This document shows, one piece after another, positions 7,721-16,135 of a DNA stretch of 64,000 nucleotides. The notes under the pieces were generated by a model that was not told the DNA's origin, did no database searches, and was given only the letters and a program-made list of their open reading frames with translations. A program made the position numbers and the translations under genes. The DNA is from Bryobacteraceae bacterium (GTDB taxonomy: Bacteria > Acidobacteriota > Terriglobia > Bryobacterales > Bryobacteraceae), in contig BPGE01000001.1 of assembly GCA_026002875.1 (NCBI GenBank), forward strand, positions 1,798,001-1,862,000, in the 5' to 3' direction. The number at the start of each line of letters is the position of its first letter. The stretch's first letter is position 1.

Positions 7721-10188
7721 CGGGGCGCAGGGCAGCGGCGGCGATTCTGCTGCTGGCGTTGCCAGCCTCGGCGTACTACCACTTCGTCCGGTACAGCTCG
7801 GCGCAAGCGCCGTTCGTGCCGATTTACGAGAAATTCGATCTGCGCGCGCTGCCCGGAAAAACGGTGCCGTACTTCATTTCGATGAACGGTCCGTTGACGC
7901 TCGCCGAGGGGGATTCCGAGGCGGCGGTGATCAGCCAGATCCGCGCGGCGGCGGCGGTGTGGAACGGCGTGCAGAGCGCCGAGATCCGCCTGGCGTTCGG
8001 AGGGTTCCGCGAGGCCGGGGCGGAGATGGGCGCGCCCTACATTCAGGTGGAGTTCACGGACGAGCTGCCGCCGGGCATCATTGCGCAGGGCGGGCCGATT
8101 TCGCGGCTGGATGCAGAAGAAGGACCCGAGGGGCGGTTCACGCCGATTGCGCGCTCCGTGCTGCGGCTGCCGAGAAATCTGGCCGCGCGGCCAAGCTGGA
8201 CGGAGCGGTTCTTCCTGACGGTGGTCCATGAGTTCGGCCATACGCTGGGGCTGCAGCACACGTGGACTTCCAGCGTGATGTCGACGGAGATCACGCGCGC
8301 CACGACGAAGGCGCGGCCGCTGGCGCAGGACGATATTGCCGGGCTGTCGGTGCTGTACCCGACGGAGGAGTTCCGGCGGACGACGGGATCGATCCAGGGT
8401 CGGGTGCTGATGAACGGGCGCGGCGTGGCGCTGGCGTCGGTGGTCGCCTTTATACCGGGGCGCGACGCTGTGAGCGCACTGACGGCGCCCGACGGAAGTT
8501 ACCGTATCGAGGGTTTGCCGCCGGGACCTTATCATGTGTACGCGCACCCGCTGCCGCCGGCGATTTCCGGAGAGCCGCAGCCGGTGAACCTGGAGCTGCC
8601 TTCAGGTCCGGCGGGGCGGATTCTGCCGGGCGGCGCGTTTGATGTGGCGTTTTACGGGGGGATCGCGCCCGGGATTCCCGTGCAGGTGCAGGCGGGGGCT
8701 CCGGCGGACGGAGTGGATTTCAGCGTGATTCCGCGGGCTTCGGTGAATCTGCACTCGGTGCAGACGTACTCGTTTTTCGGGCGGAACGTGATCAAGCCGA
8801 CGGTCGTGCAGCTGGCAGGCGGCAACAGCAGCACTGTCTTTACGGGATTCGGGGCGACGGCTGCGACGCCCGGTTTTTCGCTGTCGATTCTGAACGCGCC
8901 GGAGACGGTGATCGCCGGCACGCTGAGGCCGTATGCGTCGGGGTATCTGATGGCGGACATTTCCGTGTCGCCCGTGTCCGGCGAGGGACCGCGGCACCTG
9001 CTGTTCCGCAACAACAACGAGCAGTATGTGCTGCCATCGGGAATTCTGATTGCGCGCAGCACGCCTCCTTCGATCGACTCTGTGGCGCAGGATGAATCGG
9101 GGCGGCTGGTGCTGCAGGGCAGGGGGTTGTCGGAGACGACGGCGGTGTGGGTGGATGGAGTGGCCTGCGTGACGCAGTCTCAGGATGGGAAGCTGCTGGC
9201 GACGTTGCCGCCGGCGCCGAACGGGCACCGCGGAGTGCTGGTGGCGTTCAACCGGGACGGGCAGAGTTCGCTGTTCTCGCATGGAGACGCTTCTCCATCC
9301 GTCTGGTATGCCAATGCTCCCGAGCTCTCCGCATCCATGGAAGATGTGCAGATTCCGGCGGGAACGGAGATGGCAGTGGAGTTCACGGTGTCCGGGGCGG
9401 ATCTGCGGAGGTGGACGCCTTCGCTCGGAACAGGAACGAGCGATGTGGCTGTGCGGAAAGTGTGGGCGACCGGAGAAGGCACGGCGATCGCCTGGCTGGC
9501 AGCGCGGGAGGCTGCGATTCCAACCGTCGCGCCGGTGACGGCGACGGTGGGGCTGGCATCGTTGAGGATGGCCTCTACGGTGACGGTGCTGCCCGCCAAC
9601 GGAAGGCTGTTTGTGCGGATGTCGGAATTGCAGGAGCAGTATCTGCACCCGGGCGCGGCTGCGGTCTTGACCGTGCCGGGGCTGCCGCCAACGGTGCAGC
9701 TGAGCAGCGTTGCGGCGACGCTCGGCGGAGTGACCGCGAGTGTGCTGAATGTTTCGGAAGGGCGTCTGACGATCCAGATTCCGCCGCAGCTGAGGGCGGG
9801 CGCGCATCTGCTGCGGCTGAGAGTGGGCGGCGTCGAGGCGCTTCCTGCAGCCCTGGAAGTGCGCCCCGTGCCGCCGAGCGTGATCTTTGCGCGGAAGCTG
9901 GACGGGAGTCCGGTGTCCACCGCCTCGCCGGCGCGGGCGGGCGAGATCGTGATTCTGGGGGTGGGACCGCTGACGGAGCAGGATCCGATGCTGGGTAGCA
10001 TCCGCGTGTTCACGGGCGCCGTGGAGCACGCTGTGACGGCTGTCCGGCCGAATCCCGAACTGCCCGGCACGTGGCTGGTGGAGATCCGGCTGGCGGGCGT
10101 GGAGGCGGCTGGCGCGACGATTCCGCTGACCGTCACGCAGGGAGCGGCCCGGTCGATCGTCCCGTTCCTGCTGCCGTATCAGCCTTAG
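7717..10188 (+). CDS. Secreted matrixin-like zinc metalloprotease with C-terminal beta domains
   Basis: 823-residue exported protein. After a signal peptide (ILLLALPASA), residues about 50-220 are a metzincin/matrixin-like catalytic domain. The zinc site HEFGHTLGLQHT (HExxHxxGxxH, from about residue 171) and a Met-turn (SSVMST) are intact. Residues about 227-290 match a carboxypeptidase-regulatory-like domain (SIQGRVLMNGRGVALASV, then DGSYRIEGLPPGPYHVYAHP). The last part contains Ig/IPT-like segments and ends in a domain like the TIGR03437 repeat common in Solibacter (GEIVILGVGPL). It starts with GTG overlapping the stop of the preceding gene. Peptidase activity is strongly supported. The substrate is unknown. 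Confidence 0.85.
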   Translation: MTGRRAAAAILLLALPASAYYHFVRYSSAQAPFVPIYEKFDLRALPGKTVPYFISMNGPLTLAEGDSEAAVISQIRAAAAVWNGVQSAEIRLAFGGFREAGAEMGAPYIQVEFTDELPPGIIAQGGPISRLDAEEGPEGRFTPIARSVLRLPRNLAARPSWTERFFLTVVHEFGHTLGLQHTWTSSVMSTEITRATTKARPLAQDDIAGLSVLYPTEEFRRTTGSIQGRVLMNGRGVALASVVAFIPGRDAVSALTAPDGSYRIEGLPPGPYHVYAHPLPPAISGEPQPVNLELPSGPAGRILPGGAFDVAFYGGIAPGIPVQVQAGAPADGVDFSVIPRASVNLHSVQTYSFFGRNVIKPTVVQLAGGNSSTVFTGFGATAATPGFSLSILNAPETVIAGTLRPYASGYLMADISVSPVSGEGPRHLLFRNNNEQYVLPSGILIARSTPPSIDSVAQDESGRLVLQGRGLSETTAVWVDGVACVTQSQDGKLLATLPPAPNGHRGVLVAFNRDGQSSLFSHGDASPSVWYANAPELSASMEDVQIPAGTEMAVEFTVSGADLRRWTPSLGTGTSDVAVRKVWATGEGTAIAWLAAREAAIPTVAPVTATVGLASLRMASTVTVLPANGRLFVRMSELQEQYLHPGAAAVLTVPGLPPTVQLSSVAATLGGVTASVLNVSEGRLTIQIPPQLRAGAHLLRLRVGGVEALPAALEVRPVPPSVIFARKLDGSPVSTASPARAGEIVILGVGPLTEQDPMLGSIRVFTGAVEHAVTAVRPNPELPGTWLVEIRLAGVEAAGATIPLTVTQGAARSIVPFLLPYQP

Positions 10189-10255
10189 CAGAGATCCGCT
10201 GAATCCGGACACAGGCGCGCGGGGCACGCAAGGGGCGTCCGGATGCGGAACCGGG

Positions 10256-10283
10256 TTGCCGGCGCGGGGCGGGGTGCTACAAT
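10256..10283 (+). promoter_or_regulatory. Sigma70-type promoter for the glycan operon
   Basis: TTGCCG (10256-10261), a 16-bp spacer, then TGC-TACAAT with an extended -10 (10278-10283). The leader to the first ATG at 10447 would be about 155 bases. Confidence 0.6.
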
Positions 10284-10446
10284 GACAGCTTTGTCGAATG
10301 GCATCCGGGTACGCATCATTTCCCTCCGCAATGAGCTGTCCTGCCGAGTATCCTGCAGGGCGGGGTGCGCCTTCCTGCTGGTGCAAAGCGCGACGTGAGG
10401 GGCGGTCCGCGGAAGCCCGCATCCCAGGGGAAGAGAAGCCGCCGAG

Positions 10447-11427
10447 ATGAGAGCTGATTCGCTTCCGCTGCTGCTCTTTGGACTGCTTCTCGGGCTGTCG
10501 GGCTTTGTGGTTTTTTCCGTTGGTGCAGCGGCTGATCTGGCGCTGCGGATTGCGTCATGGTCCGGATCGCACGCGTGGCTGGAGCAGGTCTATCTGTGGA
10601 GCGGCTGTTCTGTGTGGGCGGGAGCGGTGCTGGCGTGCATCGATCTGTTCGTGCTCCTGCCCGTGAAGCGCCATGACCGGCGGGTGGAATGGAAGCCGCC
10701 CGCGAACCGCAGCCTGACCGTCGTGCTGACGGCATACAACGACGAGGAAAGCATCGGGGCGGCGGTGCGGGATTTTGCGTCCCATCCGCAGGTGAAACGG
10801 GTGATCGTGGTGGACAACAACAGCGCCGACGGCACGGCGGCTGCAGCCGTGGAGGCGGGAGCGACCGTCATTACCGAGACGAGACAGGGTTACGGATGGT
10901 GCGTGTACCGCTGCCTGACGGAGGGCTGCGCGCAGCAGGACACGGAACTGACGCTGCTGTGCGAAGGAGACATGACTTTCCGGGCGTACGACATCGACAA
11001 ATTCCTGGCCTACATTCCGCATGCGGAGATCGTCAACGGGACCCGGATTGTCGAGCAGCTCCGCGAGCGGAGAACGCAGCTGACGACGTTCATGTACTAT
11101 GGGAATTTCTTCGTGGGCAAGCTGCTGGAGGCGAAACATATCGGGCGGGGAACGTTCACGGACGTGGGCACGACATACAAGCTGTGCCGGAACGAGGCGC
11201 TGCGGAGGCTGCTGCCGCATCTGAATCCCGCCGTCAACCTCGAGTTCAACGCCCATTTTCTGGATGTCGCGCTCGCTCGCGGGTTCCATGTCGTGGAATG
11301 CCCGGTCACGTTCCACAACCGGGTAGGGGCGAGCAAGGGAGGCAACCGGAGCAACTGGAGGGCGCTGACGGTGGGGCTGCGGATGATCGCGGGGCTGGTG
11401 GCAGGATGGCCGGCGCGCAAGAAATGA
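10447..11427 (+). CDS. Membrane-anchored family 2 glycosyltransferase
   Basis: 326-residue protein. Two N-terminal membrane helices (residues about 5-30 and 55-75) precede a GT-A domain, with TVVLTAYNDEESIGAAVRDF, VIVVDNNSADGTAAAA and the acidic EGD in LLCEGDMTF at the place of the family's DxD motif. The C-terminus has the usual NLEFNAHFLDVALARG and VTFHNRVGASKGG segments of lipid-linked sugar transferases. A polyprenyl-phosphate sugar synthesis role is plausible. Its stop overlaps the next ATG (ATGA), so it forms an operon with the methyltransferase and the GT-C enzyme that follow. Confidence 0.88.
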   Translation: MRADSLPLLLFGLLLGLSGFVVFSVGAAADLALRIASWSGSHAWLEQVYLWSGCSVWAGAVLACIDLFVLLPVKRHDRRVEWKPPANRSLTVVLTAYNDEESIGAAVRDFASHPQVKRVIVVDNNSADGTAAAAVEAGATVITETRQGYGWCVYRCLTEGCAQQDTELTLLCEGDMTFRAYDIDKFLAYIPHAEIVNGTRIVEQLRERRTQLTTFMYYGNFFVGKLLEAKHIGRGTFTDVGTTYKLCRNEALRRLLPHLNPAVNLEFNAHFLDVALARGFHVVECPVTFHNRVGASKGGNRSNWRALTVGLRMIAGLVAGWPARKK

Positions 11428-12062
11428 GCTACTTCGAATCCCGCTTCCGTTTCGACCCCCGGCGCGAAGTGCTGTGGAAAGCGCTCTGCGACTACTATTT
11501 TTCGGCGCTTGTGCCGCCGGGGGGGCACGTGCTGGAGCTGGGCGCGGGCTACTGCCACTTCATCAACAACGTGCGGGCGGGCAGAAAAACCGCCGTGGAG
11601 CTGTCTCCCGTGGCGGCGCAGCACGCCGCGCCGGGAGTCGCGGTGCATACGGGCAGCGCGACGGATCTCGGCTTTCTGGAAGACGGCTCGGTGGATCTGG
11701 CGTTCGCGAGCAACCTGTTCGAGCACCTGACGCAGGCCGACTTCGCGCTCTGCCTGGAACAGGTCCGCGCCAAGCTGGCGCCGGGGGGGCAACTCGTGAT
11801 TCTGCAGCCGAATTACCGGCGTGCGTATAAAGAATATTTCGATGATTATACGCATATCGCCGTGTATTCGGATATCAGCCTGTGCGATTTTCTCCAGGCG
11901 AACGGGTACCGCATTCTGGAATGCCGGCCGGGATTTCTTCCGTTTTCGATCGTCTCCCGGCTGCCCGTGAACCGCCATCTGATCCGGTTGTATCTGATGT
12001 CACCATGGAAGCCACTCGCCAAACAGATGCTTGTCCGGGCGGCGCCGGCGCGGCCGGCCTGA
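11424..12062 (+). CDS. SAM-dependent class I methyltransferase
   Basis: 212-residue methyltransferase. The SAM-binding loop is GHVLELGAGYCHFIN (motif I). Acidic ends of the sheet and an SNLFEHLTQADF segment match the methyltransferase-11/23 type seen in polysaccharide clusters. The ATG overlaps the stop of the glycosyltransferase, and its own end overlaps the start of the GT-C gene by 58 bases. A sugar or lipid-linked intermediate as substrate is inferred from this context. Confidence 0.85.
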   Translation: MSYFESRFRFDPRREVLWKALCDYYFSALVPPGGHVLELGAGYCHFINNVRAGRKTAVELSPVAAQHAAPGVAVHTGSATDLGFLEDGSVDLAFASNLFEHLTQADFALCLEQVRAKLAPGGQLVILQPNYRRAYKEYFDDYTHIAVYSDISLCDFLQANGYRILECRPGFLPFSIVSRLPVNRHLIRLYLMSPWKPLAKQMLVRAAPARPA

Positions 12063-13804
12063 GTCTGAAGAGCTGGCCGGCGTGGCTGGCGGCGGCCGCG
12101 GCCGTGATCCTGTTCGCCATTCCGGTGGCGAAGCCGCTGTACCTCGACAACATGGACTTCCCCGCGGTGGCCAAGGCCACGGCGGAGACGGGCCTGCCGA
12201 TTTATTACCGGGGCGAGGAGAACCCGCGCCACTCGGGGCTCTATCATCCGCCGCTGTACATTTACAGCCTGGCGGCGTGGTTCCGGCTGTGGGGACCCGG
12301 CGAGGCGCAGGCGAGGCTGTTCGGCCTGGCGTGTCTTTTCCTGCACGGATGGGTGGTGCTGTACGGGCTGAGGCTGCTGTATGGAGAGAAGGCGCGGGCG
12401 GCGGCGCCGTGGTTCTGGGCGCTGTTCCTGCTGAATCCGTTCACGCTGCAATGCGCGGCAGTGCTCGACATTGATACGTCGATTTACGGTCCGCTGCTGA
12501 CGGCACTCCTGGCGGCTGCGCTGCGCATCGGCTGGCGGGATGGGGAGCCGCGGCGGGATGAAGTGAAAGCGGCGGAGTGGATCCTGGTGGCGGTCCTCAT
12601 GGCGCTGTCCATGTGGGCCAAGCTGACGACGGTTCTCTCGGTTGCGCCCGCGGCGGTCCTGCTGCTGGTTCCGAGGCTTGGCTGGCGGAGGGCGCTGCTC
12701 AACGGCGGCGGGGCGCTGGCTGCGGGAGCGGCGCTGTTCCTGGCGAGCTACTTCGTCTATGGGCGGGCTACGGGACAGGATGTCGGCTACACGTTCCGGT
12801 TTACGCTGGCGAGCCTGACGCAGCGCAGCGGGGCGAGTTCCGGCTGGGAGTGGCTGGCGGGGCACTGGCGCATCTTTCTGGACATGTCGAACTGGCAGGT
12901 TCGTTGGTCCGGGCTGCTGCCGTGGGCGGGCGCCGCGGGCGCCGCAGCCGGGCTCGTGTGGCGGTGGCGCAAGGGAGACAGGCGGAGCCGTGATGCGGCG
13001 ATCGTGCTGCTTTGGGCGCTCGTGGTGAGCGGATTCTACCTCGGGCTCACGTACACCTTCGGGCGGGCGCCGTTCAAGTACGTGTTTGTCGGCTGGGGAG
13101 TGATCGTGGCTTGCGTGGCGTTCTGCGCCGCAGCCGGGTGGCGGCGGATGGCGGAGCTGCGTCTGGCATCCCCCTGGTGGAGTCTGCTGGCGGCAGGCAG
13201 CCTGTTTGCGGTCTGCTTCGTGATTTCGGGCAAGTGGCTGCGGGACCGGATCGTGCTGGAGGCTGGAATCAGCCGCGGCGAAGCGCTGGCGCTGTGGCTG
13301 CCTGCCGCGGCCCTGCTAGCCGGGCTGGCGATGGGGCGCCGCAGGCTGGCAGCCGCGCTGACGGCTGGAGGCGTGATCTCCTACGCCGGTCTGATGGCGG
13401 GAATGGCGCTGGCCATGGCCCGTGCGCCGTACTCGACGACGTACAACTACGGGCAGGAGGGGTTCGAGGAGACGGTGTGCTTCATTCAGCAGCACACGCA
13501 GCCTGGCGACGCGATTCTTTCCATGAAAGATGTAGGGTTCCGCGCGGGGAGGCGGTACTTTGAGAATTACGGCTACATCTTCGGGGGGGCTGAGAGGGCC
13601 GAAGCCGCGCGGCGGATTCTGACGGAAGGCAAGGCCCGCTACGCTGTCTTCACGGAAGGCAACGGGCCGGATTTCCTGGGGCTGAATCCGCAGCTGCAGG
13701 AAGTGATCCAGAGTCTTTGCGTGCTGGAGAGGAGTTACGGCCACTACCGCATCTACGACTGCGCGGGCGCGCCAGCGGGATCCGCTGAGCGCGCCGCGCG
13801 CTGA
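12005..13804 (+). CDS. ArnT/PMT-like GT-C glycosyltransferase
   Basis: About 599 residues and roughly 11-12 membrane helices. The first extracytoplasmic loop carries YLDNMDFPAVAKA and ENPRHSGLYHPPLYIYSLA, the acidic plus HPPLY-type signature of PMT_2/ArnT enzymes that use polyprenyl-phosphate sugars. The C-terminal soluble tail starts near YNYGQEGFEETVCFIQ. The ATG at 12005 was chosen because the hydrophobic core begins soon after it. It overlaps the methyltransferase gene by 58 bases. Together the three genes could make a lipid-linked sugar, modify it and transfer it to an envelope acceptor. The pathway is inferred from context. Confidence 0.82.
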   Translation: MEATRQTDACPGGAGAAGLSLKSWPAWLAAAAAVILFAIPVAKPLYLDNMDFPAVAKATAETGLPIYYRGEENPRHSGLYHPPLYIYSLAAWFRLWGPGEAQARLFGLACLFLHGWVVLYGLRLLYGEKARAAAPWFWALFLLNPFTLQCAAVLDIDTSIYGPLLTALLAAALRIGWRDGEPRRDEVKAAEWILVAVLMALSMWAKLTTVLSVAPAAVLLLVPRLGWRRALLNGGGALAAGAALFLASYFVYGRATGQDVGYTFRFTLASLTQRSGASSGWEWLAGHWRIFLDMSNWQVRWSGLLPWAGAAGAAAGLVWRWRKGDRRSRDAAIVLLWALVVSGFYLGLTYTFGRAPFKYVFVGWGVIVACVAFCAAAGWRRMAELRLASPWWSLLAAGSLFAVCFVISGKWLRDRIVLEAGISRGEALALWLPAAALLAGLAMGRRRLAAALTAGGVISYAGLMAGMALAMARAPYSTTYNYGQEGFEETVCFIQQHTQPGDAILSMKDVGFRAGRRYFENYGYIFGGAERAEAARRILTEGKARYAVFTEGNGPDFLGLNPQLQEVIQSLCVLERSYGHYRIYDCAGAPAGSAERAAR

Positions 13805-13885
13805 GCGCGTCCGGCTTCTTCCGAAATCGTGCGCTGAGCGGAGCAGGGTTGGGACCGCCTGCTCGCGCTTGCCAGGCAGGCGCAG

Positions 13886-14276
13886 TTGGGATGCAGCCCT
13901 CGCGCAAGCGCGAGGGGAAGCCCGCAGCGGAGGGCGCGGGCGACACGGTTGGGATGCAGCCCTCGCGCAAGCGCGAGGGGAAGCCCGCAGCAGAGGGCGC
14001 GGGCGACACGGTTGGGATGCAGCCCTCGCGCAAGCGCGAGGGGAAGCCCGCAGCAGAGGGCGCGGGCGACACGGTTGGGATGCAGCCCTCGCGCAAGCGC
14101 GAGGGGAAGCCCGCAGCAGAGGGCGCGGGCGACACGGTTGGGATGCAGCCCTCGCGCAAGCGCGAGGGGAAGCCCGCAGCAGAGGGCGCGGGCGACACGG
14201 TTGGGATGCAGCCCTCGCGCTTGCGCGAGGGGAAGCCCGCAGGGTAGGGCGCGGCCGACACGGTTGGGATGCAGCC
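13886..14276. repeat. Six tandem 63-bp repeats, each with a 20-bp palindrome
   Basis: A unit beginning atgcagccctcgcgc recurs at 13891, 13954, 14017, 14080, 14143 and 14206, exactly 63 bp apart, with a truncated seventh start at 14269. Each unit contains CCCTCGCGC-aa-GCGCGAGGG, a 9-bp inverted repeat with a 2-base loop. Copies 2-5 are almost identical. The first differs by a base or so. In the sixth copy the loop is tt, so this palindrome is in the opposite orientation. Because 63 is a multiple of three, several frames stay open across the array on both strands, but the products are repetitive and lack starts or family features, so I treat it as non-coding. It sits between the convergent glycan and ETF operons. 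Confidence 0.9.
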
Positions 14277-14327
14277 GCTGCCCTGTGGTTTTGCGGATGG
14301 CGTTGTTGCAAGGGCGCCTGCGGGCGA

Positions 14328-15311
14328 TCAGATCAGCTTCAGCAGCTCGCGCATGACCTCGAAGGCGTCGGCGACATAGACGACGTCGGCTTTGCCACGG
14401 ACCCAGCCGCAGTTGGGGTCGAGGTTGATGGCGCGGCGCTCCTGGATGAAACGCCAGCCGACGACGTGCGGCTCTTCGCCGTGGCAGCAGGTGGCCAATC
14501 CCTTTTTATGGCGCGGCGAGGAGCCGGTCTGGCCGACCTGGTGCAGGTGCGTGAGGAAGGGCAGCACCGCCTGGCCTTCGCCGGAGAGATCGACGAGGGA
14601 CTTCGACGATCCGAGCGAGCACTGGGTGCGGCGGACGAAATCGAGGATCAGATTGGCGGCTTCCTCGACATGCACGGCGCCGTCTTTCTGCTTCTTGGTC
14701 CAGCCGGCGCCGGCGACGAAGAGCAGAGGCGCGTCGGGGCGGATGGTCTGCTCGCCGGCGAGCGGCGTGGAGAAGCCCTCGATTTTGGTGCGGGTGTCGC
14801 AGGAGACGCTCAGAATTTCGGGTGCCGCGCCCGGCTGAGGCGCAGCGGCGGGTTGCGAGCCGGGCTCGACAAGCAGGATCCACGGGCGCTGCGCGCGCCT
14901 GAGCGAAGCCTCGATGCGCTGGCGGTAGTACCAGCGCTCGACGGCGCCTTCGGAATTGAGAGAGACGACGTGCGTGTCGATGGCTGCGCTGAGGCGCTCG
15001 GCGACGCCGGGCAGGGCGCGGTGGAAACGCATCGTGTCGGGCGCAAGGATCAGCGGAGCGCCGGAGGCGCGGATGAGGGCTTCGCAGGCGGCGGCGTCGG
15101 TGGCATAGCGCGAGACGGCGAAGGCATCGCCTTCGACGGCCAGCACTCCGGCAGCGCCGCCTGAAATCTGTTGCGCGGCCGAAGCGGCGCCCGCGCCCAG
15201 AACGGCGAGGTCGAATTCGCCGCCGAGACTTTTCGCCAATCCCAGCGTTTCCAGGCCGGCCTGCGGGACCTGGCCATCCACGGTGTGCAGCAAAACGAGA
15301 GTCTTTTCCAT
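14328..15311 (-). CDS. etfA: Electron transfer flavoprotein alpha subunit
   Basis: 327-residue EtfA/FixB. The N-terminal adenine-nucleotide-alpha-hydrolase-type domain is followed by the FAD domain. Family features are PLLFVAGAGWTKKQ, GSSKSLVD, HLHQVGQTGSS (the flavin-binding Q-x-G-x-T-G segment) and the conserved INLDPNCGWVRGKADVVYVAD end. The ATG at 15311 is preceded by AAGGAG with a 9-base gap, which decides the start. It is the last gene of the acyl-CoA dehydrogenase operon, 14 bases after etfB. With EtfB it forms the FAD dimer that passes electrons from dehydrogenases to the ETF-quinone oxidoreductase. Confidence 0.92.
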   Translation of the reverse strand: MEKTLVLLHTVDGQVPQAGLETLGLAKSLGGEFDLAVLGAGAASAAQQISGGAAGVLAVEGDAFAVSRYATDAAACEALIRASGAPLILAPDTMRFHRALPGVAERLSAAIDTHVVSLNSEGAVERWYYRQRIEASLRRAQRPWILLVEPGSQPAAAPQPGAAPEILSVSCDTRTKIEGFSTPLAGEQTIRPDAPLLFVAGAGWTKKQKDGAVHVEEAANLILDFVRRTQCSLGSSKSLVDLSGEGQAVLPFLTHLHQVGQTGSSPRHKKGLATCCHGEEPHVVGWRFIQERRAINLDPNCGWVRGKADVVYVADAFEVMRELLKLI

Positions 15312-15325
15312 GGACGTTGCGCTCC

Positions 15326-16126
15326 TTATTGCCGGATCCATTCAGCGATTTCCCGGGCGATTTCCGCTGCGGGGACATCCTTGACGACGCGGGTCTGGCG
15401 GATGACAGACGGCAGCGCCGTGCGGAGGAATTCGGCCGCCGGTTCGAGGGCGACGGGTTTGGCTTTCTGCAGCGCAGGCATGATGACGCGCATGTTGGCC
15501 ATGCCGGTCTGCGGGTGGTTGGGCGGCTCGGGCAGGTTGCCGGTGGCCCAGGCGAGCATGACGGGCGGAGAAGAGCAGCGGGAGATCTGATGGCGTCCGC
15601 CTTCGATGCGCTCCTTGACGAGCAGCGAACCGTCCGCTTCCACGGAGAGTTCGTCCACGGCGAGGAACTGCTCGGTGATGCCGAGCCGCTCGGCGACGCG
15701 CTGCATGACGGCGCCGGCGCCGCGGGTGGCCGATTCCCAGCCGCCGAAGAGCAGCAGCCGCGAGCGGTCGAGGTCCGGCATGGCGGCGATGGCGTCCGCG
15801 AGCGCCGCAGCGACGGCGGCGGCGTCGGTGAACCCGCCGCCGGGACCGTCGAGCGCGACGAGCTCGAGGGGAAGCTTCTGGGCGACGGTCATCATGACCT
15901 GCTGGAGCTTGGCTTTGGGAGCGAGGCTGACGACGCGCACCACCGAGCCGGGATGCTGTCTGGCGAGATGCCCGGCTTCATAGAGCGCATGGGCGGCCCA
16001 GGGGTCGAAGACCGCGGGCAGCATGAGTTCGTTCTTGAGAGAAGGCCTGGCCGGGTCGAAGACCGGCTCGAGGGTCTGGAGCGGATCGGGCGCGAGGCCC
16101 CCGCAGACGATGATTTGGTACGGCAT
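15326..16126 (-). CDS. etfB: Electron transfer flavoprotein beta subunit
   Basis: 266-residue EtfB/FixA. It begins MPYQIIVCGGLAPDPLQT, and VFDPWAAHALYEAGHLA corresponds to the conserved N-terminal D-x-A-lEeAl region of the family. The middle carries an AMP/nucleotide fold with RLLLFGGWESATRGAGAVMQ, where the family's usual GxQaiDgdt-like loop is changed, so it is a divergent member. It sits 9 bases after the ETF-quinone oxidoreductase stop. No strong ribosome site precedes the ATG, which suggests coupling to the upstream gene. Confidence 0.85.
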   Translation of the reverse strand: MPYQIIVCGGLAPDPLQTLEPVFDPARPSLKNELMLPAVFDPWAAHALYEAGHLARQHPGSVVRVVSLAPKAKLQQVMMTVAQKLPLELVALDGPGGGFTDAAAVAAALADAIAAMPDLDRSRLLLFGGWESATRGAGAVMQRVAERLGITEQFLAVDELSVEADGSLLVKERIEGGRHQISRCSSPPVMLAWATGNLPEPPNHPQTGMANMRVIMPALQKAKPVALEPAAEFLRTALPSVIRQTRVVKDVPAAEIAREIAEWIRQ

Positions 16127-16135
16127 AAAAATGTC

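Noticed and set aside
13886-14276. CRISPR array
   Set aside because: Units are identical from end to end with no variable spacers, and no cas genes are present.
13316-14311. Minus-strand and plus-strand frames across the 63-bp repeats
   Set aside because: They stay open only because the period is a multiple of three. The products are short identical repeats without start context or any match to a protein family.
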